The notes beneath the pieces are model-generated. The model worked only from the letters and a program-made list of their open reading frames with translations. It searched no databases and was not told the origin of the DNA. This document shows positions 10,933-22,723 of a stretch of 64,000 nucleotides of DNA, in pieces (position 1 is the first letter of the stretch; every line of letters starts with the position of its first letter). This DNA is from Vermamoeba vermiformis (Eukaryota > Tubulinea > Echinamoebida). Made by a program: the position numbers and the translations under genes. The DNA lies in NCBI GenBank assembly GCA_045837725.1, contig JBEWZL010000300.1:496001-560000 (forward strand). The letters are read 5' to 3'.

Positions 10933-12946
10933 ATGCAGCACAATAATAACGATAATGACTTATTTGATGGTACGTAAAATTGTCATAAATATGAATATAT
11001 TTTATACGTGATCGTCTTGCTTATGTGCATTTGACGGCATCCGACAAAATTAAATTTTAAAGACGTTTTCAATTTTACCTAAATTTAATTTTTTCGGGAG
11101 TTAACCTATATTGACGGTTATATATAATATGCCTTTATTTTAGATGACGATGTTTTTGGAATGATTAACGAAGAGCGGATCAACGACTTCAAAAACCTCT
11201 CAGCTGATTACAAAAAGCTGTTGGAGGATGCTAAGTCGTCTGACATCACTATAGTGGTCAAATCTGCTGATCTTAGTAATGTCAAGCAATTCAAAGCTCA
11301 CAAATTAATATTGGCGGCTCGATCGAAGTACTTCGAGGCTTTGTTTTTCGGCAACTTCAAGGAGAGCTCTCAAAATGAGATTGAAATTACCGACGTCGAT
11401 CCTGCGGTCTTTGAACTCGTCTTGCAATGGATTTACACTGCTACGATAACCGTTAGCGAACAACACGTGAATGCGCTTATGGAACTCGCCGGACGCTTCG
11501 ATCTGCAAGACGTAAGTACTCCAATACCATCATAATATATTTAAGCACGTTGCTAATTCTTTTTCAGTTGTCCAAGCAATGCGAGTCGTTCACTGGCGAG
11601 GTGCTTTTGACGAACGAAAACGTCTTGGAATATTTGGGCAACTCGTTCAGCACCAATCCTCGCCTTAAAGAGAAGTGTCTGCAGTTCATTGAGATGAATA
11701 TTAGTGAATTGATGGCCTTCCCCGAATTTTTGGACTTGCCTGCGGAGGTCATGTCTGAGATCGTCAAGAGAAGCACATTAGCGACTAAGGACGAGCTCAA
11801 TGTCTATCATCTCATCATTGCTTGGAGGGACCACCATAAGGAACAGGTACTTAGTTATACCAGTCAATTACATACTAAAAATTTGAGCCGAAAAGTAGCG
11901 GATCTGGATCTAGTTCTTACTCACGAAATTTCTTAGAATATTATTCCATTGACTACAATCGAGTCCGATACCAAAGAACTCCTCAAGCACGTGAGATTGG
12001 CACTAATCCAACAGACCGATCTGGTCACTATTCTCAAGCCGAGTGGCTACTTTACCGTGGAGCAGATCTACGACGCGATCGCGTGCCAAATTGCCCCTCA
12101 ACTCTATCCAGACAATATTAACAGAGCTGCACGTCAACCGCCTATCAAGCCTGAACTGCGTTGTTTGATGCTGGGTTTGGATGCCTCTGGCAAAACTACC
12201 ATTTTGTACATGTTGAAGCTCGGCGAGGTTGTTACGACCATTCCTAGTACGTACTCTCTTACTTTTCTATATTAGGCTATTATTAATTATGCCAAATATC
12301 AAATTGAATTCAAAAGCAAAAAACTCTGAGCGAAATAATTATATAATAATAAGGCTTATTTTGTAGAAATATTATTTTTAGTTCCATTTTAGGAAATAAT
12401 TCTTAATTAATTGTTTCCGTAATAGCGATTGGTTTCAATGTGGAAACAATACCGTTGCAAAAGTCCGGCGTACAATTGACGATTTGGGACGTGGGCGCAC
12501 AACCCAAGATCAGACCATTATGGCGCCACTACACTAACGAGACTGATGTCCTTATTTGGGTCGTGGATGCGAACGACGGCGAGCGATTTGAAGAGTCCCA
12601 GATGGAATTGCACAAGTTGTTAGAAGACGAGGGACTGCGTGATACGGCGTTGTTGGTGTTGGCAAATAAGATGGACTTGCCAAATGCCGCGTCTGTTCAA
12701 ACTATTACGGCTGCATTGAATCTTAGCTCGTTGAGAAATCGTCAATGGTTCATCTGCGGTGGAAGTGGTACGATGAACGGTTGCTTCAGCGAAGGTAAGA
12801 CTAAACATGCATAAATACATATGTATTATTGCGAGGAATAAGAAGTTAGGCCGGATCTAATATTTTTTATTAAAGGCTTGGCTTGGATCCACACGGCGAT
12901 GCAAGAGAGAATGAAACAAAAGAAACGCGAATTGAGAAAGCGATAA
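10933..12946 (+). CDS. BTB-BACK-Arf GTPase fusion protein
   Basis: Six exons encode about 480 residues: 10933-10969, 11144-11511, 11567-11846, 11937-12249, 12425-12795 and about 12877-12946. Residues about 45-140 form a BTB/POZ domain ([30 protein letters not shown]). A BACK domain follows (about 140-290; [24 protein letters not shown]). From about 295 comes an Arf-family GTPase with P-loop GLDASGKTT, switch I TIPTIGFNVE, switch [22 protein letters not shown] specificity motif and C-terminal helix ending [10 protein letters not shown]. The usual DVGGQ is DVGAQ, but the catalytic Gln is kept. The N-terminal myristoylation helix of Arf is replaced by BTB-BACK. The BACK end and the P-loop lie in the same uninterrupted exon (11937-12249), so the fusion is not an artefact of joining two genes. 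BTB-BACK proteins often act as Cul3 adaptors, so a GTP-switched ubiquitin-ligase adaptor is a reasonable inference. Confidence 0.9.
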
Positions 12947-13199
12947 GGCGTTTTAGAAATATGAAATCTTTATACTCTCTTCTGTTGTAACGATATTAAA
13001 TATTGCCACTTAAACTCACTTGGATTGAGCGGTACAAACTCGCTAGTAGTTATTTGGGGCAAATATAAAGAATCGATGGGGAGGCGTAAAACGCGTAAAA
13101 CCGGATTCCGGCGGTTGCCTCCGAAAAACAGTTTGTCCCGACCATTTTTTATCCGTAAGTCTTGATTTAACCACACATAGACAGCTTTGAAATCGTATC

Positions 13200-14927
13200 A
13201 TGCGGTTGAATCCGATTTGTTTGCTTTTAGTGGGCTTGATAAGCGCCATCATCGCAACGCCACCTGCCGGACCGTTTTGGATATCGCCAAGGACAGTTGC
13301 AAATAATACCGATGGAGGTAAGCCGTAATATATAATTGCATTATAGACAAAATAATATGTATGGTAGCTTTACCAGCAGATTTAAATTTCAAATTTTTAT
13401 GGATCGCTATCCATCAAGACTTTAAAATTCATTTTTGTACATTAATATAAATGCAATATTGAAAGTTTTTTTCATGCAGTTCCGGAGGAATTTGTCGCCG
13501 ATCGAGGCGTTTGGGCAAATCTGTCAACTGGTGCTGGGTCTAGAGCTGGCCTGCCGGTGGTACATATGGATTCAAAGGGCTATCTGTGGATTTACGGTGG
13601 CGTAGCTAGCTTTGACATGAATGCCATGTGGAATTACGATCTCGCTCGAGATCAATACAGATGGGTTGCGGGCATGGCAAATTTTGATGGACAATACAGT
13701 AACTTTGGCCAAATGGGCGTTCCTAGTAACGACACTTTCCCTGGCGGAAAAACTTACTCAGCTCATGCTATCGACAAAAACGATAATATCTGGATTTATG
13801 GCGGTCTTAGCGACAACACGCTGTGGATGTTCAATACGACCTCACTTCAGTTCACTTGGGTGGGTGGCAATAGCTCTAATGAGGTTGCTAAATATGGCGA
13901 GCTTGGTATGGCGTCAGAGGAGTACTGGCCTGGTCAGCTTGTAGGTGCGCGCATGGTCGTGGATTCGAAGAACAATCTTTGGTTGTTTGGGGGCTATATA
14001 GGACAGGTAGAGAGTAACGGCGTGTGGCACTATAACACGACATCGGGCATGTGGAGTCTTCAGTGGGGTGATCCAACAGCGACCCCTCCTTCATCAACCT
14101 TTCCAGATTATCAGAACAAGATCTGGCCTGGTCGATGGGGTCCTGGCTGTACAATCGACGAAGATGATCGTGTGTGGTTGTTTGGTGGCTCAGATAGCTC
14201 AACTGCATACCAGCTTTGGAATGATTTATGGTCGTTTGACACTAGAACTATCACGTGGCGAGTTGACCGAGATGCAGACGCATCAACGCTCTCTGGAAGC
14301 ATGTCATCATTTGATACGTATAGTATTTATAATTATCCTACTCAACGTGACGCAGCAAGTATGGTTGATAGACGTGACGGAACTTTCATAATGTACGGCG
14401 GAAGAAACAAATTTCAATACACCGTCTTTGATGATGTTTGGATATTCAATAAGACCAGCTCTTTATGGAAGTATGTTCATGGCAACGGTACTCAAGCAAG
14501 TCCCGTGTACGGCCAATATCGTGGTGCTGGTTCTAAGTTGGGCTCTCGACAAGCCTATGGTGCCGAGACAGGTCTAAGTGCCAAAGGTAACTTGATCATC
14601 TTTGGCGGCAATGACTTTGGAACCGTTACGTTCAACGACATCTGGATCATTCCGCAAGATCAGTGCGCGATGAATCTTCACGATTGTGATCCCAATGCAA
14701 CGTGTGCAACGACGTCATGGACTTATACATGTACGTGCAATGAAGGCTACGTCGGTGATGGTAAGACTTGCACTGTACCAGTACCTCAAGCCCCGACGAG
14801 CACTCAACCGATATCTAATCCGACTCCGACAAAACCCATTGCACCTACTGCCAAGACTTCCTCTGGATCTGAGGGCTTGATAGCATTTTCCTTTACTCTA
14901 TTCGTAGCTTTGATAGTGTTGTTATAA
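13200..14927 (+). CDS. Secreted kelch-repeat/EGF GPI-anchored protein
   Basis: Two exons (13200-13318; about 13481-14927) encode about 520 residues. The start gives a clear signal peptide, MRLNPICLLLVGLISAIIA. Kelch-type blades follow, each with a Gly-Gly turn and aromatic ending (GYLWIYGGV, NIWIYGGL, NLWLFGGYI, RVWLFGGS, FIMYGGR, LIIFGGND), which is consistent with a six-bladed beta-propeller. One EGF-like module follows with six cysteines (DCDPNATCATTSWTYTC, then CNEGYVGDGKTC). The protein ends in a Pro/Thr linker and a hydrophobic tail (LIAFSFTLFVALIVLL), as expected for GPI attachment. It is likely an extracellular adhesion or recognition protein. Confidence 0.88.
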
Positions 14928-15044
14928 ATTCAATTCAATTGATCGACCCTAAATTAATTACTGTTGTTGTAAACGGCTTAGGTAAACAGATAATAAATTC
15001 AATGAGGACATACTAAATTGTATTAGTGTTATAATTTGATAATT

Positions 15045-16136
15045 CTATTGTTTATCGATTTCAAAGCCATCAGCAATTAATTTCTTAACTTCTATTAAAT
15101 GAGACACCGTGAAATCAGTCCAGGTATGAATATTCGGATCTTTGTTGTTGTCTTGCTTCAGCAGCACTGTAATATTGCCAGCTTGTCTACCGCACAACAT
15201 ATCGTCTTTGGAGTCGCCGACAAATATGCAGTGTTGCGGATCTACGTTCCAAGTCCTACAAACATGAAGAGCTGGATCCGGACTCGGCTTGAATGGCTTA
15301 AATTCTCTAAACAAATGATGTACCGTCATTATATTGTGCTATTTATATAATATCGCGACTATTAAATATTGTTCGGAGGCAGCTGAAGCTCGTGTAACGG
15401 CTTGCAATTACGGATGTACCAAAAATTTCGTTTGCTCGGATAGTTACCTGGAAATCTCCATAGAAAAGCCAAAGTTAACTTTAGTTTTCATAAATTCGAT
15501 CGCTTCTTGTGAGTTACGAGTGACAATTGCTTTCGGAATCTTATGTTGATCCAAAAACTCCATTAGCTCGTGGACTCCTGCCAAATAGTTCATATTGTTA
15601 GCCCTATACTTATTCATCTTACAGGCATTAACTGCATTATGCAGCCAGTAAATTATAATGTAGTGGATGGAACAAGGCGGTTGCGAAAAATGAGATGTGT
15701 TTTAAAAAAACTTACCAGGCTGCAATTCAAATCGTCTCTTTCCTTCTTCTTCGAATTCTTCAACAATTCTGAGCGCTCGTTGCTTAGCTACCTCATCCAT
15801 TTTTTCGATCTCTTCAAGCATGTCAAGAGGTCTTGGAATGCCTAATGCATTTCTCATACCTTTATGATAATATTAAAGCACTGTATTATGGTCGTTGAAT
15901 AAATAACGCACTAAAAGCTCGATCCAAAATTAAAAATATTTTTGTAAAAGTCGCGTGACTTTGCATGCTACTAATAAGGTAAGCATAATATTGCACATGT
16001 TATTTATATAATTTAAAAAATATTGTTGTGACTTACCGGCGAAATCCAACACAGGCACAGTTAACGTGCCATCCATGTCAAACAGAACACCCTTAATAGG
16101 GATTCCTTTCGTCATGTGAAAGAATAATTTGCTCAT
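15045..16136 (-). CDS. HAD-family phosphatase
   Basis: Four-exon gene for a haloacid dehalogenase-superfamily hydrolase of about 220 residues. Motif I with the nucleophile Asp and acid/base Asp is in exon 1 (GVLFDMDGTLT). Exon 2 gives a helical cap (DFAGMRNALGIPRP). Exon 3 carries motif II (PKAIVTRNS), and exon 4 carries a Lys region (FREFKPFKPSPDP) and motif IV with acidic Mg-binding residues (CIFVGDSKDDMLCGRQAG). All catalytic motifs are present, so it should be an active Mg-dependent phosphatase, of the phosphoglycolate-phosphatase-like subfamily IA. The substrate cannot be inferred. I chose the start at 16136 (MSKLFFHMTKG); an in-frame codon further upstream is possible. Confidence 0.85.
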
Positions 16137-16359
16137 TTTAGTTAATAGCGCCAGTTTGATAGTGTTGTCTGCTGGTGTCTTGTTTATGTGGCAGTAAAAT
16201 GACTCAAACAATTTTTGGATCCGTTTTTGCACTTCGGGTACGAATAGCACAAAAGCAAAGAGCCTTTATTAATTCTAGCGCATTGATTGCAACCAAATCT
16301 ATCGTCGAACTCTTACTTCCTCACTAGGTTATTCTTTTTGTTGTTTTGAGGACTGAACG

Positions 16360-17535
16360 TCAAAGCTCCGTTCGATCCTGAGAACCACTAGTACCGATAC
16401 CGTTTGACAGTTGTGAAAGGATCTCTGGCTGGGGAAGTTCTTCCTTGCGCTCCTCGCCTTTGGTTTCGTCTTTACTAGGCGATCCGGATCCGGGTTCTGT
16501 AATAACGTTTAGCACAGCCAGACGGCAGTACCAAGTTGCGATATATGCAACGCTAGCATTATATAAAACAAAATACTGTACCTGCAAGCCCAGCCTTTTT
16601 AAGCTTTCGTTGTGCTTTCGCCTTGTACTTCTCACGTCTCGCTTCAGCTCGGAAATACTCCAAAGTTCTCTCTGAGAGTTCAATTAGTATTTTTTAGATA
16701 AAAATAATTATTGTGCTAATGTCTTGTGTTAAGAAACCGGAGACTTACGTGGGAGATCCTTGGGAAAGGGCAACTCGCGAGTGTATTCTGATAAGTACAC
16801 AAATCAAATTCTCGTAGCTGTCAGTTGGCTCAGCTTGAACGAAGAACTCGATGTCTTGAATGTCTTGTTCTGTAATGTCTTTGACGAATGGTTCCATGAT
16901 GCTAACAGCGGTCGTTCTGACATTCGGAGCAAGGCTTGAAAGTGGTTTGTCGTCATTCGTGACAACCATCATACTTTGGCATAGGCGTCGTTTAAGTAAT
17001 ATGACCGGCATTTTGATATCGCCTAAAACAATCTTAAGACCGCAAATTTTGGATCAGATTTAACTCACCTTGATTGAAAACCTGAAGTTCCGGCTTAATC
17101 TCTCCTAAGACGAAATAAAAATATTAATTAATTAGCGGCATTCCCCATTGACATACCATTTTCAACACAATAGTCGAAGATGCGACTCGCTGATACGCCA
17201 AACATTACCCAAAAGTCTTCGACGTTGCCGGTGAGTTCTTTGGCAGAAACCTTCTTCACAAGTGATATAACGCTCTTCCCCGAGACGAATGAGTCATCAG
17301 GCAGTTGAAGCGCGTCCTTGCAGATCACTTTGAGTTCAGAAATCAACTCGTCAAAGTTGAGCTTAGGATCACTAGGCAAGCTTATAGAAAATGACAAACA
17401 CTTTTCTTGGAGTTTTTTGTATAAACAGAGCGCTTTTTTAGCTACGAGAGAGCAATTAATAATTCGAACCCGAATTGAATCTTGCACGCTGGAAAATCCC
17501 ATTATTCGCTTACTCTCCAGCCAATTTTTCTTCAT
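16360..17535 (-). CDS. Hypothetical protein with MKKNWLE N-terminus
   Basis: About 290 residues over at least four exons. Exon 1 (17535 to about 17155) begins MKKNWLESKRIMGFSS and is alpha-helical throughout. Downstream exons include MPVILLKRRLCQSMMVVTND and DITEQDIQDIEFFVQAEP. The last is charged (RAEARREKYKAKAQRKLKR), then Ser/Glu-rich, ending QDRTEL. I recognise no known domain. Its first seven codons and about 140 bp of upstream DNA are nearly the same as those of the next gene (17718-18665), so the two share a duplicated promoter and start. Confidence 0.65.
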
Positions 17536-17640
17536 CAGTGTTGATCAATCGTTGATAATTTTGCAATAAAAAATATTGTTTTGTGCTAAATTTGCCACTG
17601 AGTGCAAATTTGGCAATTTACATGCAAGATCCGAACAACC
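17497..17640 (-). repeat. Duplicated promoter/first-exon segment, copy A
   Basis: This segment contains the start of the gene at 16360-17535 and its upstream DNA. It aligns with 18630-18775: shared blocks include the MKKNWLE codons with flanking GCTTACTCTCCAGCC (plus strand), TGTTGATCAATCGTT just upstream of the ATG, and ACAAATTTGGCAATTT farther upstream. Identity is high around the ATG and decays in the spacer. Confidence 0.75.
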
Positions 17641-17717
17641 TAGTTATTTACAAACCATTAATTAAAACATATGAACAACTATACAGCATAAAGGTTGTAA
17701 CAACAACTATACAACAT

Positions 17718-18665
17718 TTACATTTTAATGCAAGCTGGTTCTGTACCATCAAGCGCATCTGACTGGTCGTTCGTTGCAACTCCATCTGATGGGCGCATGC
17801 AAGTTGGGCACACTTGGCGCGAAGAGGACGATGGAGGAATCAACTCTTTCGAGAGCTCGGCAATGCTCTTGTCCTTGGTCTGTTTTTTCGCAGTTAAAGC
17901 CTTCTTCATTTGTTTAGCCTTCGCTTTCAGCTTCATAATTTCGTAACTATGTATCTCTTGGACTGATTTAAGCAGCGCGGTCTCTTTTTTGAGCTCAGCA
18001 GTCTCTTCTTCGAGGCTGGTTACCTCAGTTTCCAGTGTTGTGCTATTCGCTTTGAGCTCGTCAATCTCTTCTCTGCGCTTGGCGGTCTCTTCTTCGAGGG
18101 TGGTTACCCGAGTTTCCAGATTAGCCATCTCTTCTTTGCGATTAGCAGTCTCTTCTTCGAGGGTGGTTACCCGAGTTTCCAGATTAGCCATCTCTTCTTT
18201 GCGATTAGCGGTCTCTTCTTCAAGGGTGGTTACCCGACTTTGCAGCGTTGTGCTATTCGCTTTGAGCTCGTCGATCTCTTCTCTGCGCTTGGCGGTCTCT
18301 TCTGCGATCTTGGTGACCTGGATTTGCAGTGCATCAAATTTTTCGGATTGTTGGCCCATACGAGCGTTGAGGAGTTGAAAGTGACGTTCAAGCGACGCAG
18401 AATTGACAGGACTCACGGTTGCAAAAGGCGGTTCATTATTGTTCTTCGCATCGGGTGGATTTGTCGCTGCGTCAAGCTCTGTGGCAACCACCATTGACGA
18501 GGCCTCCTCCGCTGATTTTTCTCTATTTTTTTCGGAATTGTTGGCGTACTCTTGGAGGCCCTCTCGGTCTGAATCTTTTTTAGGGTTAGCTGCGATAGAA
18601 GCAATTAATAACTACGAACTGAAAGATCCAATTTTTTGCTTACTCTCCAGCCAATTTTTCTTCAT
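17718..18665 (-). CDS. Heptad-repeat coiled-coil protein
   Basis: Two exons. Exon 1 encodes only MKKNWLE plus one base. A GTAAGC donor joins to a CGCAG acceptor near 18591, giving an in-frame continuation NPKKDSDREGLQEYANNSEK. The body is a long coiled coil built from near-identical units, EETANRKEEMANLETRVTTL (21 residues) and EETAKRREEIDELKANSTTL (28 residues), which are multiples of the heptad. The C-terminus has a lone CPTCMRP motif, perhaps a half zinc knuckle, and ends ACIKM. No enzymatic domain is present; it is probably a structural or scaffold protein. The first exon and promoter match those of the neighbouring gene. Without the splice, exon 1 would stop after 17 codons. Confidence 0.75.
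18055..18320. repeat. Tandem 63/84-nt coding repeats
   Basis: Direct repeats inside the coiled-coil gene: two almost identical 63-nt units (about 18083-18145 and 18146-18208) flanked by two 84-nt units. The lengths correspond to three and four heptads, so slippage preserves coiled-coil register. Confidence 0.8.
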
Positions 18666-18775
18666 TGCTGTTGATCAATCGTTCAAAACTACAAAATTAA
18701 AAATTGCGCTCGCAACAACAAAAGGCTAAATTTACTCGGAAGTACAAATTTGGCAATTTGCTTCCCAAGATCCCA
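18630..18775 (-). repeat. Duplicated promoter/first-exon segment, copy B
   Basis: Partner of 17497-17640. It holds the start codon and first exon of the coiled-coil gene and about 110 bp upstream, including the shared AAATTTGGCAATTT block. Confidence 0.75.
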
Positions 18776-19842
18776 GTACGCCAGAATCTCATTAGTACTC
18801 CGAAAGATAAAAGATACCAAAAACGGTTTAATATTAGGTAAGCGGCAAAACAAAGCTAAGTTAATTCGTTGCTTAACGCGTTAAGAACCTTCTTTCCGAA
18901 AAAGGAAATCCAATCAACTCAAGTGCTAAGTGCATCAGTAATGAGCAATAATCTCTTTAGTGAATGATCCGTCTCAACGGAGAGTCAGCGATATTATTTA
19001 AATAAATAAAAACCGTTCTATCTTACGGCTAAGAGGGACCACAGCATCTGCGAGACTAGCCTCCCAACTTAAGCCAGAGTAATAAACGCAGTCATCTGCA
19101 GTTCATGTCAAAGTGACCTCGCCGAGATTGCTACTAAAAATAGCGAAATTTCTGACACGCGCCTTGTTAACGCGGACCAAAATATGAGGAGGTTTTGTTG
19201 GAGGCTTCTACCAACGTCTTAATTCTGCTATCTACAAAAAATTGAAGAGAGGTTAGCTATAAGTACTAAATATACTCCTATTATATTATTGGCCAAAATC
19301 TCAATTATTATTGAATTTCAATCGATAAAGGAGACTTACAAGTTCGAGCCACTGGACATCAGTTTGGCGCCTCTTTAATTGTTCTTGACAAATTATGAAA
19401 ACAACACGCGATATTCAGCGTAGGAAGTGACGCGAATATTGTTTTTTTAAACGAAAACAGATTTGTTTTTAATTACGTTATTACCTTTACTATAAATGCA
19501 ATATTGATTTAAGCTTCAAACTGTAATCTAAACAGGACCTTTCTGGTAAAAATAAGTATCGGGAATATCATTTGAAAATTAAATAAAATCGTGACGGATT
19601 CATGTTGCGCTGCCATTGGTATGTTTAGACTTGCTGGTATTTGGTCATACCACCAACATTCTGGTTATACTGCTATCGAAATAACGAAAACGGAAGACAG
19701 GCTCCGCTATTGAAACTAATTGGTGCGTTGTCTTTCGAAAAAACGAAAACGAAAAGGAGCAAATTTAAAAATCGATTTTTTTCATCATTTCAGCTCAGTC
19801 ACCCGTGACGAACACAATAAATCAACATTTCATATATTTGCA
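18776..19842. other. Intergenic, no gene recognised
   Basis: About 1.1 kb between the divergent coiled-coil gene and the Pro/Gln-rich membrane gene. A moderately GC-rich patch near 18950-19230 contrasts with the AT-rich surroundings, but I could not assign it to an RNA family. No convincing coding exon was found. Confidence 0.45.
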
Positions 19843-21160
19843 ATGGATCCTAACCAACAACAGCCTCAATATCCGCCTCAATTCTTTTACCCGGATCCCA
19901 ATCAACAGATGTACCCCCAGCAAGGAGTACAACCAGTGATGATCCAGCCAGGCATGGTCCCTCCTCCTTATCAAATGCCGCAACACCCTCAGCCGGTCAT
20001 TATGGCTCCACAGACCACTGGATACGTGATGCAACCCCAATCGCCAGTCATGACAGTCGTTGCACCTATGGGTCATAATGTCGTGCCCAATACCATCCCC
20101 CAGCAAGTATCTTACGTTACTCCTGCTCCTGATGACGCTTCTTTGCTCTCATCTCCTACCCCAACCAGTTTCCTCGATCGAAGCATCAAAGAACGATTAT
20201 TCGAGGTAAGTCATTTGTCCACGTGTCACGCATATTCGATCGTCGTATTTTACAATTTTTCGAATATTTATTAATTGTGTTGCGCTTTTAGAGAGAATAC
20301 ACTGTGGATACCAGCGCCTGGATCTCAGAAGCTTGGGGCATTTACAAGCAAAACTACGCTTTATTTATTCTATGGACTCTTGTTAGTTTCGTAAGTTATT
20401 CTTGCAGTTCGAAGATAAATTTCCAATTTTTTCGTTTTTTCCAACGGATCTGAAATTTTCAATAATTGTACATCCTCTAACCTTTTATTAAGGCCGTATC
20501 ATGGATTCCTTATGTCGGCATTATTGCCATGACCTTTATGGCTTACTGCTTGATCGCTGCCGTCAACGATAGTTTGAGACCTTCGCGCACCGTTTTGAAC
20601 TTCAAGAACTTTGGCCATCTGTTTGAAGTACGTGCCGTATTGCTTAAAATAACACTTATCTAACCTACTTATAGAGCATGAAATACGCCCTTCATATGTT
20701 AATCTTGACCATCTTGGTGAACTTGATTGTTTGCGCTGGATTCATCGCCTTAGTTGTTCCTGGTTTCTACTTCCTCATTGTCTTGGCGTAAGTACATTAC
20801 CCAAATTTTCTTTTTAACATGTTAAATGCATGCAGTAATACCGTTCTCGCGTCCCTTAAGTTCAGTTGCTAATTTATTTTTAGCTTCACCGTCCCTGTCT
20901 ACCTTGAATACCGCACTTTGGGCTTGCAATTGACCGAAGCCATCTGGGTTAGCGGCAAGGTGCTCCACAAGCGATTCTGCGGCATTTTCGGCTACTTTAT
21001 CGTTTGCTTCTTGTTGATCTTGGCTGGTGCTTTGGCTTTGGGTGTTGGTCTCTTGATCACCTATCCTCTCGTCTATATCAGCATGAGCGTTGCTTTCCGC
21101 GAAATCTTCTCGTTCCGCGAGAACCACTTGTACGCTGCTTCCAACTTGGAACAGATCTAA
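19843..21160 (+). CDS. Pro/Gln-rich multipass membrane protein
   Basis: Five exons encode about 320 residues. The cytosol-like N-terminus is rich in Pro, Gln and Tyr (MDPNQQQPQYPPQFFYPDP onward, about 110 residues), a composition seen in WW/SH3-ligand or phase-separating tails. The membrane part follows after DRSIKERLFEREYTVDTSAW, with hydrophobic segments YALFILWTLVSF, WIPYVGIIAMTFMAYCLIAA, LILTILVNLIVCAGFIALVV and FIVCFLLILAGALALGVGLL. The C-terminus ends ASNLEQI. The pattern of long helices with a conserved-looking ITYPLVYISMSVAFRE segment resembles bacterial DUF975 or GPDPase-membrane-domain families, tentatively. AATAAA-like signals lie about 80 bp downstream. Confidence 0.8.
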
Positions 21161-22723
21161 GGCGTGTAGCGGATCTCAAAAATTGCAACAATTGACTTAA
21201 TTTTGTTATAATATGGATGCTTAGAGCATTGTCTTTGTAAATAAATCGCGTTATACTATTTATGGTCTACTGTTCAACGCGACACCATAGATCAACCGTT
21301 GACCGAGCGAAAAGACCTTAAGGTTACCGCTGCTCCTATTGGTATCACCGTTAACTCGATTGAATACATTAGCTATGTTTGGTTTGCGTCAATTTCTTGT
21401 TTGACGCGAGACGCCGTGTGAACCAGATCCGCGCGAAGGTTCATCTTTCGTTTTAATTTCCGCGATTGAATGATGCATGTTCTGGTATTCGATGCCATGG
21501 TCAATTAATAGTCGACGGCAACTATACTGAAACGTACTTGATAGAGTCAGTATATGTTAGGTATCCTGTAACGCTAGTCGTGAAACAGCAGATCCAGCGC
21601 AAACAATATTCTCGCCGATTGGCTTCCAAATCCTCGGACTCGTCCGTTCTGCGTTTGAATGCCATTATCGAGCTTAAAAGCGGTAACGATAACGATTGGA
21701 CTCGACGCAATAGGGAGTTTTTTCGACGTCGCTGTACCCGTGCGACTTGTCACATTCCTTTATAATAGGTCGTGGTCACGGAGATTATTTAACAATACTA
21801 CGCGACGTCCGAGGATTAATCGCCGCGGTGCATTGCATATTTCTTCGCTCCTTCATTACAACCTTTTGCAATTATGAGCTGTTGACCGTGATGTTTGCTG
21901 CTCGACTGTCAAATATTGAGTGAGTACGAAGGTTGAAGCAAGTAGGAGTAGGTAGTAGTAGCCCGGTTAAATTCTGTGCAACAACAAAAATTTTCAATCT
22001 GGTTTTGTAAGAATGGAATAGCAACGTTCTTTTGGCCACAAAGTTATTATAATATGATAAAATGGAATACAATTTCTAATCTCGGATGGAGTCGTAAACG
22101 CTCGAGAAAGCAATTTAAATCCACTTTTATGCATTGTTCCGACTAGTTGTGTGCTCGCTAGTAAATTGTCCTAATTACCTAATAAATTAATGAAAGAATG
22201 ACTACATCCGCTGCACAGAATCTTTTTCGAAATTTTTGTAGTGCAACACATCCGCGACCAAGTAAATTTAAATAATGGCTGTATTCGTAACATTGAGAAA
22301 TACAAACAACAAAAAGATTCGTTTCGGATAATCGAAAGATACGAAAGATACGATAATATCGTGGTGATTCGTCAATCAAATCGTTTGACATCTGCTGCAA
22401 GGCAACAAAATCTTTTTGTGAGGATTTTTTACAACACAAAATCAATCTGCAGCTCGCAACCACAGCTCTATAACAAACATATATAAAAGGTAATGTATAT
22501 CGCGGTTCATTTTGTTGCTATAGTGCTGCAAATACCGCTCAACTGCGCCGGATTGAATTTCGGATTTACAAAGAAATATCTCGTTGTCAACCTCGCAATT
22601 TGGCGATTAATGCGACGGAAATACATAATATTATAGAAGTTAAATTTAATACTGAACGAATCGAAGCAAGATTTTGTGGTGATATTTTAAATTTTAAACT
22701 AATCTCGTTTATAAATATTTTAG
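21161..22723. other. Intergenic, 1.56 kb, no confident gene
   Basis: Opposed open frames at 21466-21765 (+, 99 codons) and 21522-21710 (-) overlap; neither has a recognisable domain, splice support or a neighbouring exon, so neither is called. From about 22200 to 22445 there is an imperfect direct repeat: ACATCCGCT followed by AATCTTTTT at 22204, and a one-mismatch copy at 22388. This is presumably the promoter side of the cortexillin-like gene. Confidence 0.45.

Noticed and set aside
17989-18378. Ser/Val-rich plus-strand open frame
   Set aside because: Antisense shadow of the heptad-repeat coiled-coil gene.
21466-21765. 99-codon plus-strand frame and an overlapping minus-strand frame
   Set aside because: They oppose each other, have no recognisable domain, and neither has supporting exons; the evidence is not enough to call either.
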